Assembly: GCF_003031585.1 (NCBI RefSeq)
Contig: NZ_PWAA01000063.1
Span: 62,001 to 126,000, forward strand
Direction of reading: 5' to 3'
Origin: Thalassobius sp. I31.1
Lineage (GTDB): Bacteria; Pseudomonadota; Alphaproteobacteria; Rhodobacterales; Rhodobacteraceae
DNA: 64,000 bases
Position numbers and translations under genes: made by a program. Below the pieces are notes generated by a model. That model was not told where the DNA came from. It searched no databases and saw nothing but the letters and a program-made list of their open reading frames with translations. Numbering within the stretch: position 1 is the first letter of the stretch; every line of letters starts with the position of its first letter. Shown one piece after another: positions 53,048-62,262 of this stretch.

Positions 53048-54589
53048 TCAGACAATCAGTTCGATCAGGAAAGGGCCGGGTCTGGTGAAGCTGCTGCGCA
53101 TGAGATCGCAGAGTTCATCCAGATTTGTCGCAACAGCGGCCTCAACCCCCATGCCATTTGCAAGGCTCACCCAGTTCAGATCCGGATTGGACAGATCCAG
53201 CATATCCATTGCAGTTTTTCCGGGTGTTGCGCCGACATTGCCGTATTCTCCGATCAGGATCTGATATTTGCGGTTTGAGATTATGACCGTGGTGCAGGGC
53301 AGCTTTTCGCGGGCCTGGGTCCAGAGAGATTGCAGGGAATACATGGCAGAGCCATCGGCCTGCAGGCTGATCACACGGCGGGCGCCTTTGCCCGCGATCG
53401 CCGCACCGGTTGCGACAGGCAGACCATCCCCGATTGCGCCGCCTGCCAGATGCAGCCAGTCGTGGGCCGGGGCGGCAAAGGTGTGCGGATAGAAACCGCG
53501 CCCATAGGACAGGCTTTCATCCGATATGATGGCATTTTCCGGCATGAGCGCCGCAACGGCCCGGGCCAGGCCTTCCGGGCTGCAATCGCCGGTGGGGGCG
53601 TCAGGGCGCGGTCCGGGGTCGGGGATTGCGGCGGCCGGGGCGTCCAGTTCATCCACCAGGGCCTGCAGTGCGGCAACCGCATCCTGATCCGGGCGGGACA
53701 GGCGGATGAAACGTGCGTCATCCGCATATTGTGTCGACGGTTTGCCCGGATAGGCAAAGAAACCAACAGGCGGTTTTGCCCCAACCAGAATGATTGTTTT
53801 GAAAGGGGCAAGCGTTTCCCGGGCGAGATCGGTGTTATAGGGCACACGGTTCAGCGGCAGCCGCCCACGGCCCCGGGCCAGATGCGAGGTCACATAATCC
53901 GCCATCAGAGTTGCACCCGTTGCCTGCGCCAGACGCCAGGCCAGGTCCTGGGCCGGGGCGAACACCCCGTGACCCGCCAGCAGGATCAGCACTTTGCCCT
54001 CCTCACGCAGGGCGCGGGCGGCGTTTTGCACCGTGGCCGGGTCAATCTGTGCGGGGTCCGGGGCGGGCAGGGGGGCGGCAACAGCCCCGGCTTCATCCCA
54101 GCTGGTGTCTGAGGGCAGGATCAGGGTCGCGATCTGGCCGGGCGTGCTATTGGCGGCCTGAATGGCGCGGGCTGCATCGGCCCCAACCTGATCAGACCGC
54201 GTGCTGGTGTGCACCCAGTTCGACACTGTCCGCGCCATTGCGTCCGTATCCGCCTGAAGTGGTGCATCATGTTTTGCATGATAGGTGGCCTGATCGCCGA
54301 CAATATTCACAATGCCGGCCCGGGCACGGCGGGCGTTGTGAAGGTTCCCCATGCCGTTTGCAAGGCCAGGCCCACAGTGCAAAAGGGTTGAGGCCGGTTT
54401 GCGCGCGATGCGGAAATAGCCATCTGCCATACCTGTCACCACGTTTTCCTGCAAACCCAGCACGCATTTCATTCCCGGGATCTGATCAAGCGCGGCCACG
54501 AAATGCATTTCGCTGGTGCCGGGGTTGGCGAAACATGTATCTACGCCGGCCCCAAGCAGGGTACGCACAAGGCTTTCTGCACCGTTCAT
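53048..54589 (-). CDS. thiamine diphosphate-dependent enzyme (acetolactate synthase large subunit-like)
   Basis: It has 513 residues with the three-domain ThDP fold: an N-terminal domain (CFANPGTSEMHFVAALDQ, Glu in LGLQENVVTGMADGYFRIA that activates ThDP), a central domain, and the C-terminal cofactor motif (ISLQADGSAMYSLQSLWTQAREKLPCTTVIISNRKY). The canonical GDG is ADG here. Benzoylformate decarboxylase-like or an orphan IlvB-like enzyme are options; no small subunit is nearby. It is read back-to-back with the LysR gene. Confidence 0.87.
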   Translation of the reverse strand: MNGAESLVRTLLGAGVDTCFANPGTSEMHFVAALDQIPGMKCVLGLQENVVTGMADGYFRIARKPASTLLHCGPGLANGMGNLHNARRARAGIVNIVGDQATYHAKHDAPLQADTDAMARTVSNWVHTSTRSDQVGADAARAIQAANSTPGQIATLILPSDTSWDEAGAVAAPLPAPDPAQIDPATVQNAARALREEGKVLILLAGHGVFAPAQDLAWRLAQATGATLMADYVTSHLARGRGRLPLNRVPYNTDLARETLAPFKTIILVGAKPPVGFFAYPGKPSTQYADDARFIRLSRPDQDAVAALQALVDELDAPAAAIPDPGPRPDAPTGDCSPEGLARAVAALMPENAIISDESLSYGRGFYPHTFAAPAHDWLHLAGGAIGDGLPVATGAAIAGKGARRVISLQADGSAMYSLQSLWTQAREKLPCTTVIISNRKYQILIGEYGNVGATPGKTAMDMLDLSNPDLNWVSLANGMGVEAAVATNLDELCDLMRSSFTRPGPFLIELIV

Positions 54590-54705
54590 ATCATTGCCCC
54601 TTTCTGTATTGTTCAGGGAAAGCTTAGGGGCAGATCAGATATGCTTGAAATTAATTTGTGTTATTCTTAGCATAAGTAATGTTTATCTGAAGAAAGCCTG
54701 CGCCC

Positions 54706-55566
54706 TTGTCCCGTGATCCTGATCTTGCGCTTTACCGCGCTTTTGTTGCCGTTGCCGAAGACGGCGGGATGACGGCGGCTGCGGTGACGCTGAATCTGAC
54801 GCAGGCGGCGATAAGCCAGCAGATCCGGCGCCTGGAAGAGGCCCTGGGATGCCGTCTGTTCTTGCGGGAACATCGTAATATTCGTCTGACCTCTGCCGGG
54901 GAAACGCTTTTGCCGAAGGCGCGCGAAATCCTGAAACTGCATGACGAAGCCTGGGCGATGATGACAGCGCCGCAGGTTGCGGGGGAAATCCGGCTGGGCG
55001 CGCCAACCGATATCGTGAACCGGTTTCTGCCGGGGGCTTTGCGCCATTTTGCCCGGGAATTGCCTCAGGTGGATGTGACGCTTGTCTGCCGGACTTCGCC
55101 CAGGTTGATTTCTGACTGGAAAAGCGGGGCGATTGATATTGCCCTGTTTGAAGAACCCATTGGACATGGTGTCAGGATTGCCCGGAAGGAATGCCTGATG
55201 GTTGATCGCCTTGTCTGGATCGGGGCGCGTCACGGGGATGCTGTCCGGCGCGCACCTTTGCCGGTGTCCCTGAGCAACGATACAAATGTATTGCGCCCGG
55301 CCATGCTGAATGCCCTACGCGACAGTGACGTGCATTACCGGGTGGTGTCAGAGGTGGGCACAATGGAAACGATCAGCGCCACGGTTCGGACTGATCTGGC
55401 GATCACGGCCTTGTTGCAGTCAACCGTGCCGGAGGATGTTGATGTTGTTGGCGCGGAAGGGGGCCTGCCAGATTTGCCGCATTTTGAGATCAATATGCTG
55501 CCTTCCCGCAAGACAGGTGATCCGGTGGCCGAAGCGCTGTGCCGTGAAATCCGGGCGGTGTTCTGA
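54706..55566 (+). CDS. LysR family transcriptional regulator
   Basis: A 286-residue regulator. Winged helix: DLALYRAFVAVAEDGGMTAAAVTLNLTQAAISQQIRRLEEALGCRLFLREHRNIRLTSAGETLLPKAREIL; then a LysR effector domain with GEIRLGAPTDIVNRFLPGALRHFAREL. The start is a TTG, with GAAGAAAG about 11 bases upstream. It is divergent from the ThDP enzyme across 116 bases, so it may control that gene, the usual LysR arrangement. The effector is unknown. Confidence 0.9.
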   Translation: MSRDPDLALYRAFVAVAEDGGMTAAAVTLNLTQAAISQQIRRLEEALGCRLFLREHRNIRLTSAGETLLPKAREILKLHDEAWAMMTAPQVAGEIRLGAPTDIVNRFLPGALRHFARELPQVDVTLVCRTSPRLISDWKSGAIDIALFEEPIGHGVRIARKECLMVDRLVWIGARHGDAVRRAPLPVSLSNDTNVLRPAMLNALRDSDVHYRVVSEVGTMETISATVRTDLAITALLQSTVPEDVDVVGAEGGLPDLPHFEINMLPSRKTGDPVAEALCREIRAVF

Positions 55567-55599
55567 GGGGGATTTTCTGTTCGATTGCAGTCCCGGAAT

Positions 55600-55625
55600 G
55601 ATCGCCCCCGGTGACAGGGGCGATC
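55600..55625. terminator. hairpin between lysR and hmuV
   Basis: GATCGCCCC and GGGGCGATC form a perfect 9-bp stem with an 8-base loop in the 86-base gap between convergent stop codons. No T-run follows directly. Confidence 0.6.
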
Positions 55626-55652
55626 TGAAAACGCAGTTATGCGAAGGATCGT

Positions 55653-56495
55653 TCAACAGATTTTTTTCGTGTCTGCGTTACAGGTTGCACCGGCTTTGGG
55701 CGGGACCATTCCGGCGGACGCCGGGTGCAGGAAGGGCAGATCCTGTTGTGGCCGCCGGGACATATCAATGTGGCAGCCGTAGGCGCGCGACAGGTTTTCG
55801 CTGGTGTAAACATCCTGCACGGTGCCACTGGCCACGACTTCACCGGCGCGCATCAGGACGATGTGATCGGCCCAGGCGGCGGTCAGGTTCAGGTCATGCA
55901 TCACGGCAATCACCCCGCCGCCCTGATCTGCAAAGTCGCGTGCGATCTTCATCACGTCGCGCTGATGGGCGATATCAAGGCTGGACACGGGTTCATCCAG
56001 AAACAGCCAGCGTGGTGCGCCATTGTCCATGCCCTGCCACATCTGGCACAACACCCGGGCCAGCTGCACCCGCTGTTGTTCGCCGCCGGACAATTCCTGG
56101 TAAAAACGGTTTTCATACCCCGCCAGATCAACCCGGTGCAGGGCGTCAAAGGGCAGGGTTTTGCGCAAGGACGGTGAGGCGGCAGCGGTGCCCGCCATCA
56201 GCCCCATACGCACGACCTCGATCACAGTGAAAGGGAAAGCCAGCGGCGTGGACTGGGCCAGAACACCCCGCAATGCGGCCTGCTCGGATACGGGGATCTG
56301 CTGCAGATCCCGTTCGTTCAGCATGACAGATCCCTGATAGGGAAGATCCCCGGTCAGGGCCCGCAAAAGCGTGGTTTTCCCGCAGCCATTCGGGCCGATG
56401 ATGGCGGTGAACTGTCCGGGCGTGGCCTGCAGGTTAACGCCATGCAGGATCTGTTTCCTGCCGATGGACAGGGTGATATTTTCAGCGTTCAGCAT
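55653..56495 (-). CDS. hmuV: heme ABC transporter ATP-binding protein
   Basis: A 280-residue ATPase of the FecE/BtuD type: Walker A GPNGCGKTTLLRALTG, Q-loop AQSTPLAFPF, signature LSGGEQQRVQLARVL, Walker B WLFLDEPVSSLD, and HDLNLTAAWADHI. It powers heme import with HmuU. It is the last of hmuS-hmuT-hmuU-hmuV, starting 3 bases after hmuU. The C-terminus is about 20 residues longer than usual. Confidence 0.93.
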   Translation of the reverse strand: MLNAENITLSIGRKQILHGVNLQATPGQFTAIIGPNGCGKTTLLRALTGDLPYQGSVMLNERDLQQIPVSEQAALRGVLAQSTPLAFPFTVIEVVRMGLMAGTAAASPSLRKTLPFDALHRVDLAGYENRFYQELSGGEQQRVQLARVLCQMWQGMDNGAPRWLFLDEPVSSLDIAHQRDVMKIARDFADQGGGVIAVMHDLNLTAAWADHIVLMRAGEVVASGTVQDVYTSENLSRAYGCHIDMSRRPQQDLPFLHPASAGMVPPKAGATCNADTKKIC

Positions 56496-56498
56496 GGT

Positions 56499-57587
56499 TT
56501 ACATATCCAACACGCCACGACGGCGCAGCAAAATCCAGAGGAAAACAGGTGAACCCAGCACAGCGGTGACAATGCCGATCGGCAGCTCTGCCGGCGCAAT
56601 GATCACCCGGCTGATCATGTCTGAGATCAGCAGAAGGATCGCCCCGAGAAGGGCTGCGTTTGGCAGAAGGTAACGATGATCCGGCCCGATGGCGAGGCGC
56701 AGAAGATGGGGCACGACGATGCCGATAAACCCGATGCCACCAGTGGCGGCAACAGCGGCGCCCGTGGCGGCGGCAACGGACAGGATCGACAGGCGTTTCA
56801 CCCTTTGCACATTGATCCCAATATGACGCGCGGCAGCTTCGCCCAGGGACAGGCCGTTCAGCCCTTTGCCAAGGAGGGGTGCAACAGAAATTGCCAGCAA
56901 AATCACGGGGGCGGTGACAAGCACCTTCAGCCAGGTCGCCCCGGCCAGCGATCCCATGCCCCAGAAGGTCAGATCCCGCAGCTGATCATCATTGGCCTGA
57001 TAAATCAGGATGCCGCCAACTGCGCCGGACAATGCCCCCAGCGCGATACCTGCCAACAACATCGTTGCAACAGAGGTCTGCCCGCGCCGGGTGGCCACGC
57101 GGTACAGAAGCAGGGTTGTGCCCCAGCCCCCCAGGAAAGCGGCAAGGGGTACAAGGAAATACCCCGTGGCCTCGCGGATCGCCAGTGGCAGATGCCCGAC
57201 CAGGACAATCGCGCTGACAGCCGCCAGCCCCGCGCCCGCGTTCACACCCACAAGGCCGGGATCAGCCAGGGGGTTGCGAAACAACCCCTGCATCAGGGCA
57301 CCGCAGACCGCCAGAGACGCGCCCACAAGAATGCCCATCGCAAGGCGCGGCAGGCGGATATCCCACAGCACGACTTTGTCTCGCAGGCTGATCTCTTCGC
57401 CGTGAATAAGGGCGCTTAGTGCATCCAGCAATGATGTGCCTGCCGCCCCGGTTGTCAGGCTGAAATAGCTGGTCACAACAAGAAGCCCGGTCAGGATCAG
57501 GATCATCTGGCGGGCAGAATGGGACCGGTCCCGGATCGGGGGAATAGGGGAGGCCACGGCTTCGGATGCGTCTGTCAGCATAGACAT
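56499..57587 (-). CDS. hmuU: heme ABC transporter permease
   Basis: A FecCD-family permease of 362 residues with about ten membrane helices. Family motifs RLPRLAMGILVGASLAVCGALMQGLFRNPLADPGLVGVNAGAGLAAV near the start and GFIGIVVPHLLRLAIGPDHRYLLPNAALLGAILLLISDMISR near the end mark the ATPase contact and pore. It lies 2 bases after hmuT. Confidence 0.94.
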   Translation of the reverse strand: MSMLTDASEAVASPIPPIRDRSHSARQMILILTGLLVVTSYFSLTTGAAGTSLLDALSALIHGEEISLRDKVVLWDIRLPRLAMGILVGASLAVCGALMQGLFRNPLADPGLVGVNAGAGLAAVSAIVLVGHLPLAIREATGYFLVPLAAFLGGWGTTLLLYRVATRRGQTSVATMLLAGIALGALSGAVGGILIYQANDDQLRDLTFWGMGSLAGATWLKVLVTAPVILLAISVAPLLGKGLNGLSLGEAAARHIGINVQRVKRLSILSVAAATGAAVAATGGIGFIGIVVPHLLRLAIGPDHRYLLPNAALLGAILLLISDMISRVIIAPAELPIGIVTAVLGSPVFLWILLRRRGVLDM

Positions 57588-57589
57588 GA

Positions 57590-58456
57590 TCAGCCCTCAC
57601 CCCCGCCATAAAGCGCTTCGGCCAGCAGCTGAACGCCCTGTGCCGCACGCGGGCCAAAACCCAGCAGCAGCGTGCCATCAATGCGGATGACTTTTGCGTT
57701 TTGTCCCGCCGGGGTCAGGGCAACGGCGGGATGCGCCAGGATGTCTTCGGTGGATGTGCTGTGATCCCCGCGCGGGGCCATCATCAGGATTGCATCCGGG
57801 GCGAGTTCGATAATCGCCTCATCAGACAGGGTGCGGTATTCTTCAAACACCTGAATGGCATTTTCCGCCCCGGCCATTTTGATGATGCCATCACCACGTG
57901 TGTTCAGCCCGCCGACATTCAGACGACCGCCCGGCATGGACAGCACAAACAGCACCCGGGGTTTTGCATCACCTGCACGTTCCGCAGCCATGGCTTCGAC
58001 CGTGGCCAGTTCCGCGCCAATGCGTTCCGCAAGTTCCGCGCCTTTTTCAGGCACGCCCAGAACGGTGGATACAGATGTGATCCGGTCCAGAATGCCCTGT
58101 GTCGAATACCCCCCGGGCACGGGTACGAAAGGCACGCCGGCCTCTGTCAGGATATCAATCGTTTCCTGGGGGCCGGAACCTGGTTCGGTCAGCACAAGAT
58201 CAGGGTTCACCGACAGCACCCCTTCCGGGGAAAGGCGGCGCATATAGCCGACGTCAGGCAGATCATGCACCGCAGGCGGATAGACCGAAGTGGTGTCGCG
58301 GGCGACAAGACGGTGTTCTTCGCCCAGCTCGTAAATGATTTCGGTGACCGCGCCACCGACAGAGGCAATGCGGTTTGCATCCGGATGGCTGTCCTGTGCC
58401 TGCAGGGGCAGGGCGAAGAATGCGGCGGTCAGGGTTGCTGTTGTCAGGAACCTCAT
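57590..58456 (-). CDS. hmuT: periplasmic heme-binding protein
   Basis: A type III (TroA-like) solute-binding protein of 288 residues with a signal peptide (LTTATLTAAFFALPLQA), then RIASVGGAVTEIIYELGEEHRLVARDTTSVYPP (the Tyr here fits the heme ligand position of HmuT), the long central helix and GDGIIKMAGAENAIQVFEEYRTLSDEAII. Its ATG overlaps the hmuS stop by 4 bases. It carries heme to HmuUV. Confidence 0.92.
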   Translation of the reverse strand: MRFLTTATLTAAFFALPLQAQDSHPDANRIASVGGAVTEIIYELGEEHRLVARDTTSVYPPAVHDLPDVGYMRRLSPEGVLSVNPDLVLTEPGSGPQETIDILTEAGVPFVPVPGGYSTQGILDRITSVSTVLGVPEKGAELAERIGAELATVEAMAAERAGDAKPRVLFVLSMPGGRLNVGGLNTRGDGIIKMAGAENAIQVFEEYRTLSDEAIIELAPDAILMMAPRGDHSTSTEDILAHPAVALTPAGQNAKVIRIDGTLLLGFGPRAAQGVQLLAEALYGGGEG

Positions 58457-59514
58457 TGGTCCGCCTCCATGTCGGTCAGAGTGCCTACGATCTCATCCCA
58501 CAGGGTCACCATGGTTTCGTCTGTCCGGCGATCCGGGAAAATTTGCAGGATGATCCGGCCTTCAGGGTCAAAGGCCTCCAGCGAAACAGCCGGGCCGCGT
58601 TTGGTGGGTTTGGTCACGACATAAACTTCGGCCACGTGATCCTCGCGCAGGTGCATGTCAAAGCGGGGATCCAGTACGTTAAACCACGGCCCCATGCGTT
58701 TCAGGTTTTTGGCAGGCCCGCCGTGGATCTGAATACAGCCCCGGTTGCCGACGAATATCATCACCTCGGCGTCCTTGGCTGACACGGCTTCAAGCGCTTT
58801 TGACACGCTGTCATTTTCCACACGGCGCACATAGGGGGCACCGGCGATCCGGTAGGCACCCAGACGGTTCATCTTCAGTTGGGACACGATGCGGCCGAAC
58901 TGATGCGTGTCGGTCATCTGATCCCATTCGGCGCGCAGTTTTTCGGCCTTTTCCGGGTCTGCTTTTGGCATTTCCGGGGCGCCTTTGGTGCGGAATTCAA
59001 GGTCCGTGACCTGATCGCTGAGTTTCAGGTTTTCTACGATCTCATCCCAGGCGTCATGATTGCTGCCTTCGCGCAGGTGGATCTTATGCACGGCCATGCC
59101 TGTGCTGCTAAAGATCTGCAGGCTGCGGCGCGGGCCGTTTTCGCCGGGCTTTTCAACTGCAAAGGCATGGGTCCAGAATTTACCGAAAATCCGCAGATCC
59201 ACATCCGGCCCCAGCACCATCGACGCATGCTGCCCGTCGTGCCATTCGTCATAGGTGCCAACGCGTTCAATGACGCAGCTTTCGTTGCGGGTCAGGGCCA
59301 GGACTTCGCCCAGTTTTTTCGCGGCCTGAATAATGTCATCGGGTGTGGCGGTGATGCGTGTCACGCGCTGCCCGTCAAATTCACCGGTGTAAGCGGCGAG
59401 AAATTCGGCCTCGCTTATTCCAAGGCTATCCGCGAAATCGCGTTCGCGGCTTTGTGGGTTTTCAGTGCGTGCAGCGCGGATTTGTGCGGCGGTGAGTTTT
59501 GTTTCGTCCAGCAT
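58453..59514 (-). CDS. hmuS: hemin-degrading factor / heme-handling protein
   Basis: It has 353 residues with two HemS/ChuX-like halves, SGISEAEF...VERVGTYDEWHDGQHASMVLGP with GMAVHKIHLREGSNHDAWDEIVENL, and in the second half MIFVGNRGCIQIHGGPAKNLKRMGPWFNVLDPRFDMHLRE. It binds heme in the cytoplasm. I chose the ATG at 59514, preceded by GGAAG at 7 bases and followed by the usual LTAAQIRAA; the upstream ATG at 59562 lacks a site. Confidence 0.92.
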   Translation of the reverse strand: MLDETKLTAAQIRAARTENPQSRERDFADSLGISEAEFLAAYTGEFDGQRVTRITATPDDIIQAAKKLGEVLALTRNESCVIERVGTYDEWHDGQHASMVLGPDVDLRIFGKFWTHAFAVEKPGENGPRRSLQIFSSTGMAVHKIHLREGSNHDAWDEIVENLKLSDQVTDLEFRTKGAPEMPKADPEKAEKLRAEWDQMTDTHQFGRIVSQLKMNRLGAYRIAGAPYVRRVENDSVSKALEAVSAKDAEVMIFVGNRGCIQIHGGPAKNLKRMGPWFNVLDPRFDMHLREDHVAEVYVVTKPTKRGPAVSLEAFDPEGRIILQIFPDRRTDETMVTLWDEIVGTLTDMEADQ

Positions 59515-59612
59515 ATCAAAGCTTCCGGGATCTGGCTTTGTCTGGCTTGGATGCGTGGTCATCCGTTGCTGGAGCGTGTTTAAGAATTCGTCACAAAGGG
59601 GTTTTTCATTAG

Positions 59613-59641
59613 TTGACAGTTTTAGTCAAGTTCATTATCGA
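59613..59641 (+). promoter_or_regulatory. hmuR promoter with iron-box-like palindrome over the -35
   Basis: TTGACA (59613-59618) is a perfect -35, with TATCGA 17 bases on as a weak -10. The same -35 starts an inverted repeat TTGAC-N7-GTCAA (59613-59629). A repressor bound there would block RNA polymerase. It resembles the iron-responsive box reported for Rhodobacterales heme and iron genes (recalled, not checked). It sits between hmuS and hmuR and could serve both. Confidence 0.55.
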
Positions 59642-59740
59642 ACCCTTCGACTTCTCCGGGAAACATCCGGCGACGGGATCACGACGCCAGCCTGCATCAC
59701 GCATGCCAGCCCGACGCAAAATATGGATGAGGGGAAGAAC

Positions 59741-61792
59741 ATGCACGGACATGCTTCACAAAAACGCAGACTGCTGGCGACCACCACGCTGGCCGGTCTT
59801 ATGGTCGCGACACTTGCGGCACCTGTCATGGCGCAGGAAACACCTGAAGAACCCGGTTTCTTCACAATGCTGGGTCGCCTGGTCTTTGGCGCCGGTTCTG
59901 AACGTGTGGCGATTGATGTGCCACAGGCTGTGACTGTGCTGAACCAGGACGATATCGATCGTGAACAGGCAACGACAGTTGGTGACGTTCTGGAACGCAT
60001 TCCAGGCGTGACAACCGTTGGTTCTGAAAGCCGCTGGGGCGAAAGCTTTAATATTCGTGGTATCGGCGGCGGTGGATCCGCAGATGAGCCGCGCATCATT
60101 ATGCAGATTGATGGCGTTGGCAAATATTATGAACAGTACCGTATGGGATCGCTCTTTTCTGAGCCGGAATTCCTGAAACGTGTCGAAGTCCTGCGCGGTC
60201 CGTCATCCTCTACGCTTTATGGTTCAGGTGCCATTGCGGGTGTGATTGCGATGGAAACTGTCGATGCCTCAGATGTTATCGAAGAAGAAGGTGATACCTT
60301 TGCACTGCGACAGCGACTGCAGTTCAGCGACAATGGGAACGGGCGCCTTTCCAGCTCGCTTCTGGCCTTTGCGCCGAATGATCAGTTTGAGGCGCTTTTT
60401 GGCTACACCTGGCGTGACTCTGACATTGCGGAAAGCGGGAATGGCACGCCTTTGCATGGGACAGAAGGTATTTCCCGTGGGCTTCTGGCCAAGGCTGCCT
60501 ACAGCTTTGGTGGCGCGCATTCTGTTGAAATGTCTTATCTGCGCGATGATTCATCCATCAATGATCAGCCGTATAATCTGGTAGATGCGACCACGACCTG
60601 GGGCACTGTGGATCGGGACATTCAGGACAGCACCGCAATCTTCCTGTATAATTTCAATCCGGAAGACAATGACCTGATCAATCTGGATGCGCAGCTGTCT
60701 TATGCAGAAACTGCGGTCGATATGGAGGATGCCCAGGGCACGTTTATCCCGCCGGCGGACTATGCCTATGAAACGGTTACACTGAAACTGGAAAACCGGG
60801 CAGAATGGTCAGGTGCCAATTTCGAAAACTATCTGACAGCGGGTTTCTCTGTTGCGGAACAGGATCGTCGTGCCGAAGAAATTACCGGCGGGACGGGTTT
60901 TTCTTATCATCCTGAAGGGACGGCAAGAACGACAAGCATCTATGCGCAGAATGAACTGATCTTCGATGACCGGTTCACCATTATTACCGGCCTGCGCGCG
61001 GATCATCAGAAGATGACACCCGGCCCGCTTGTTCCGACAATCAACGAAACCTCTGATACGGCTTATGCCGCGAACCTTGCGCTTCATTATGCGTTTGATA
61101 ACGGCTGGGCGGCTTTCGGGTCTGCGTCCTATACCGAACGTCTTCCCGTTCTGGATGAAATATATGACACCCGTGCCACAAGTGGCGGTGCGACAGATGC
61201 TGCCCTGGGAACGCTGCGTGCTGAAACCAGCCGTAACTTTGAACTGGGGGCGGCATGGTCCGGTGAACAACTGTTCAATGATGATGACAGCCTGTCCTTC
61301 AAAGGGGTGGTATTCAGCAATGACCTGTCAGATCAGATCGCACGAAACAATGCGGGCACGGCTGTCGGGGCAATTTCGCCGACCTATATCAACCTTGGCA
61401 GCAACCGCATTTCGGGTGTTGAGCTTGAAGCGTCTTATGAGACAGAGGCTTTCTTCGGGTCGCTTGCCTATACGCATCTGACCAGCACGAATGCCGACTA
61501 TGAGCTGCCCGCAGATGCCATGCAGCTTTCCCTGGGGACACGTTTGCCGGATCAGAACCTTGAATTCGGCTGGAGCGTTGCACTGGTAGAAGGCGCATCT
61601 GATGGCACCCCGGGATATGGCGTGCATGACGCTTATGCGCTTTGGAAGCCTGATCAGGGTCTGATGGACGGTGTTGGTGTGCGCCTTGGTGTATCCAACC
61701 TGTTTGATAAACAGTACCGCTCTAATCTGCAGTCATCACAGACGTCCCGGATCGGTCGAACTGTCAGCCTGACACTGACCAAAACCTTCTGA
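59741..61792 (+). CDS. hmuR: TonB-dependent heme receptor
   Basis: An outer-membrane receptor of 683 residues: signal peptide (LLATTTLAGLMVATLAAPVMA), plug (VPQAVTVLNQDDIDREQATTVGDVLERIPGVTTVGSESRWGESFNIRGIG, FLKRVEVLRGPSSSTLYGSGAIAGVI) and a 22-strand barrel ending in Phe. SYTERLPVLDEIYD and the C-terminal SNLFDKQYRSNL match the hemoglobin/heme receptor subfamily. The ATG at 59741 follows GAGGGGAAG; upstream in-frame starts lie inside hmuS. Confidence 0.92.
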   Translation: MHGHASQKRRLLATTTLAGLMVATLAAPVMAQETPEEPGFFTMLGRLVFGAGSERVAIDVPQAVTVLNQDDIDREQATTVGDVLERIPGVTTVGSESRWGESFNIRGIGGGGSADEPRIIMQIDGVGKYYEQYRMGSLFSEPEFLKRVEVLRGPSSSTLYGSGAIAGVIAMETVDASDVIEEEGDTFALRQRLQFSDNGNGRLSSSLLAFAPNDQFEALFGYTWRDSDIAESGNGTPLHGTEGISRGLLAKAAYSFGGAHSVEMSYLRDDSSINDQPYNLVDATTTWGTVDRDIQDSTAIFLYNFNPEDNDLINLDAQLSYAETAVDMEDAQGTFIPPADYAYETVTLKLENRAEWSGANFENYLTAGFSVAEQDRRAEEITGGTGFSYHPEGTARTTSIYAQNELIFDDRFTIITGLRADHQKMTPGPLVPTINETSDTAYAANLALHYAFDNGWAAFGSASYTERLPVLDEIYDTRATSGGATDAALGTLRAETSRNFELGAAWSGEQLFNDDDSLSFKGVVFSNDLSDQIARNNAGTAVGAISPTYINLGSNRISGVELEASYETEAFFGSLAYTHLTSTNADYELPADAMQLSLGTRLPDQNLEFGWSVALVEGASDGTPGYGVHDAYALWKPDQGLMDGVGVRLGVSNLFDKQYRSNLQSSQTSRIGRTVSLTLTKTF

Positions 61793-61809
61793 TCGTAAAG
61801 GAAAGACCT

Positions 61810-62262
61810 ATGAAAACCCATGATCGCAATTTCCCTCAGCTGGCGGGTGCATTGATATTGGCCGGACTGGCGGTCATGGGGGGACCGGCGCAGGCGGATA
61901 CATCTGCGCCGGTCCCCGCGATTTCAATTGAACTGAATACACTGACAGATGTTGAAGGTGGTTGTCGCCTTAGTTTTCTGGCGCAGAATTCGCTGGAAAC
62001 GGACCTTGATCGTCTGGTGCTGGAAACCGTTCTGTTCACGAAAGAAGGGGCGGTGCAGACCCTGACTTTGTTTGATTTTCAGTCCCTGCCCACAGGCCGC
62101 CCGCGCGTGCGTCAGTTTGATCTGGCAGGCGCCAGCTGCGACGGCCTGGGCAATATTCTGATCAATGGGGTGAACCAATGCGCAGGCGGCGATCTGGATG
62201 CGAATGCCTGCGCTGACGCCCTGAAACTGCAAAGCCGTACAGAGAATGAGGTGCTGGGATGA
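61810..62262 (+). CDS. periplasmic protein of unknown function in the heme locus
   Basis: A 150-residue protein with a signal peptide (LAGALILAGLAVMGGPAQA) and a beta-rich mature part with Cys residues (EGGCRLSFLAQNSLETDLDRLVLETVLF; GASCDGLGN; NQCAGGDLDANACADAL). AAGGAAAG precedes the ATG, and the stop overlaps the exbB start (ATGA). It lies between the receptor and its energiser, so it probably assists heme uptake. I recognise the position, not a function. Confidence 0.82.
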   Translation: MKTHDRNFPQLAGALILAGLAVMGGPAQADTSAPVPAISIELNTLTDVEGGCRLSFLAQNSLETDLDRLVLETVLFTKEGAVQTLTLFDFQSLPTGRPRVRQFDLAGASCDGLGNILINGVNQCAGGDLDANACADALKLQSRTENEVLG

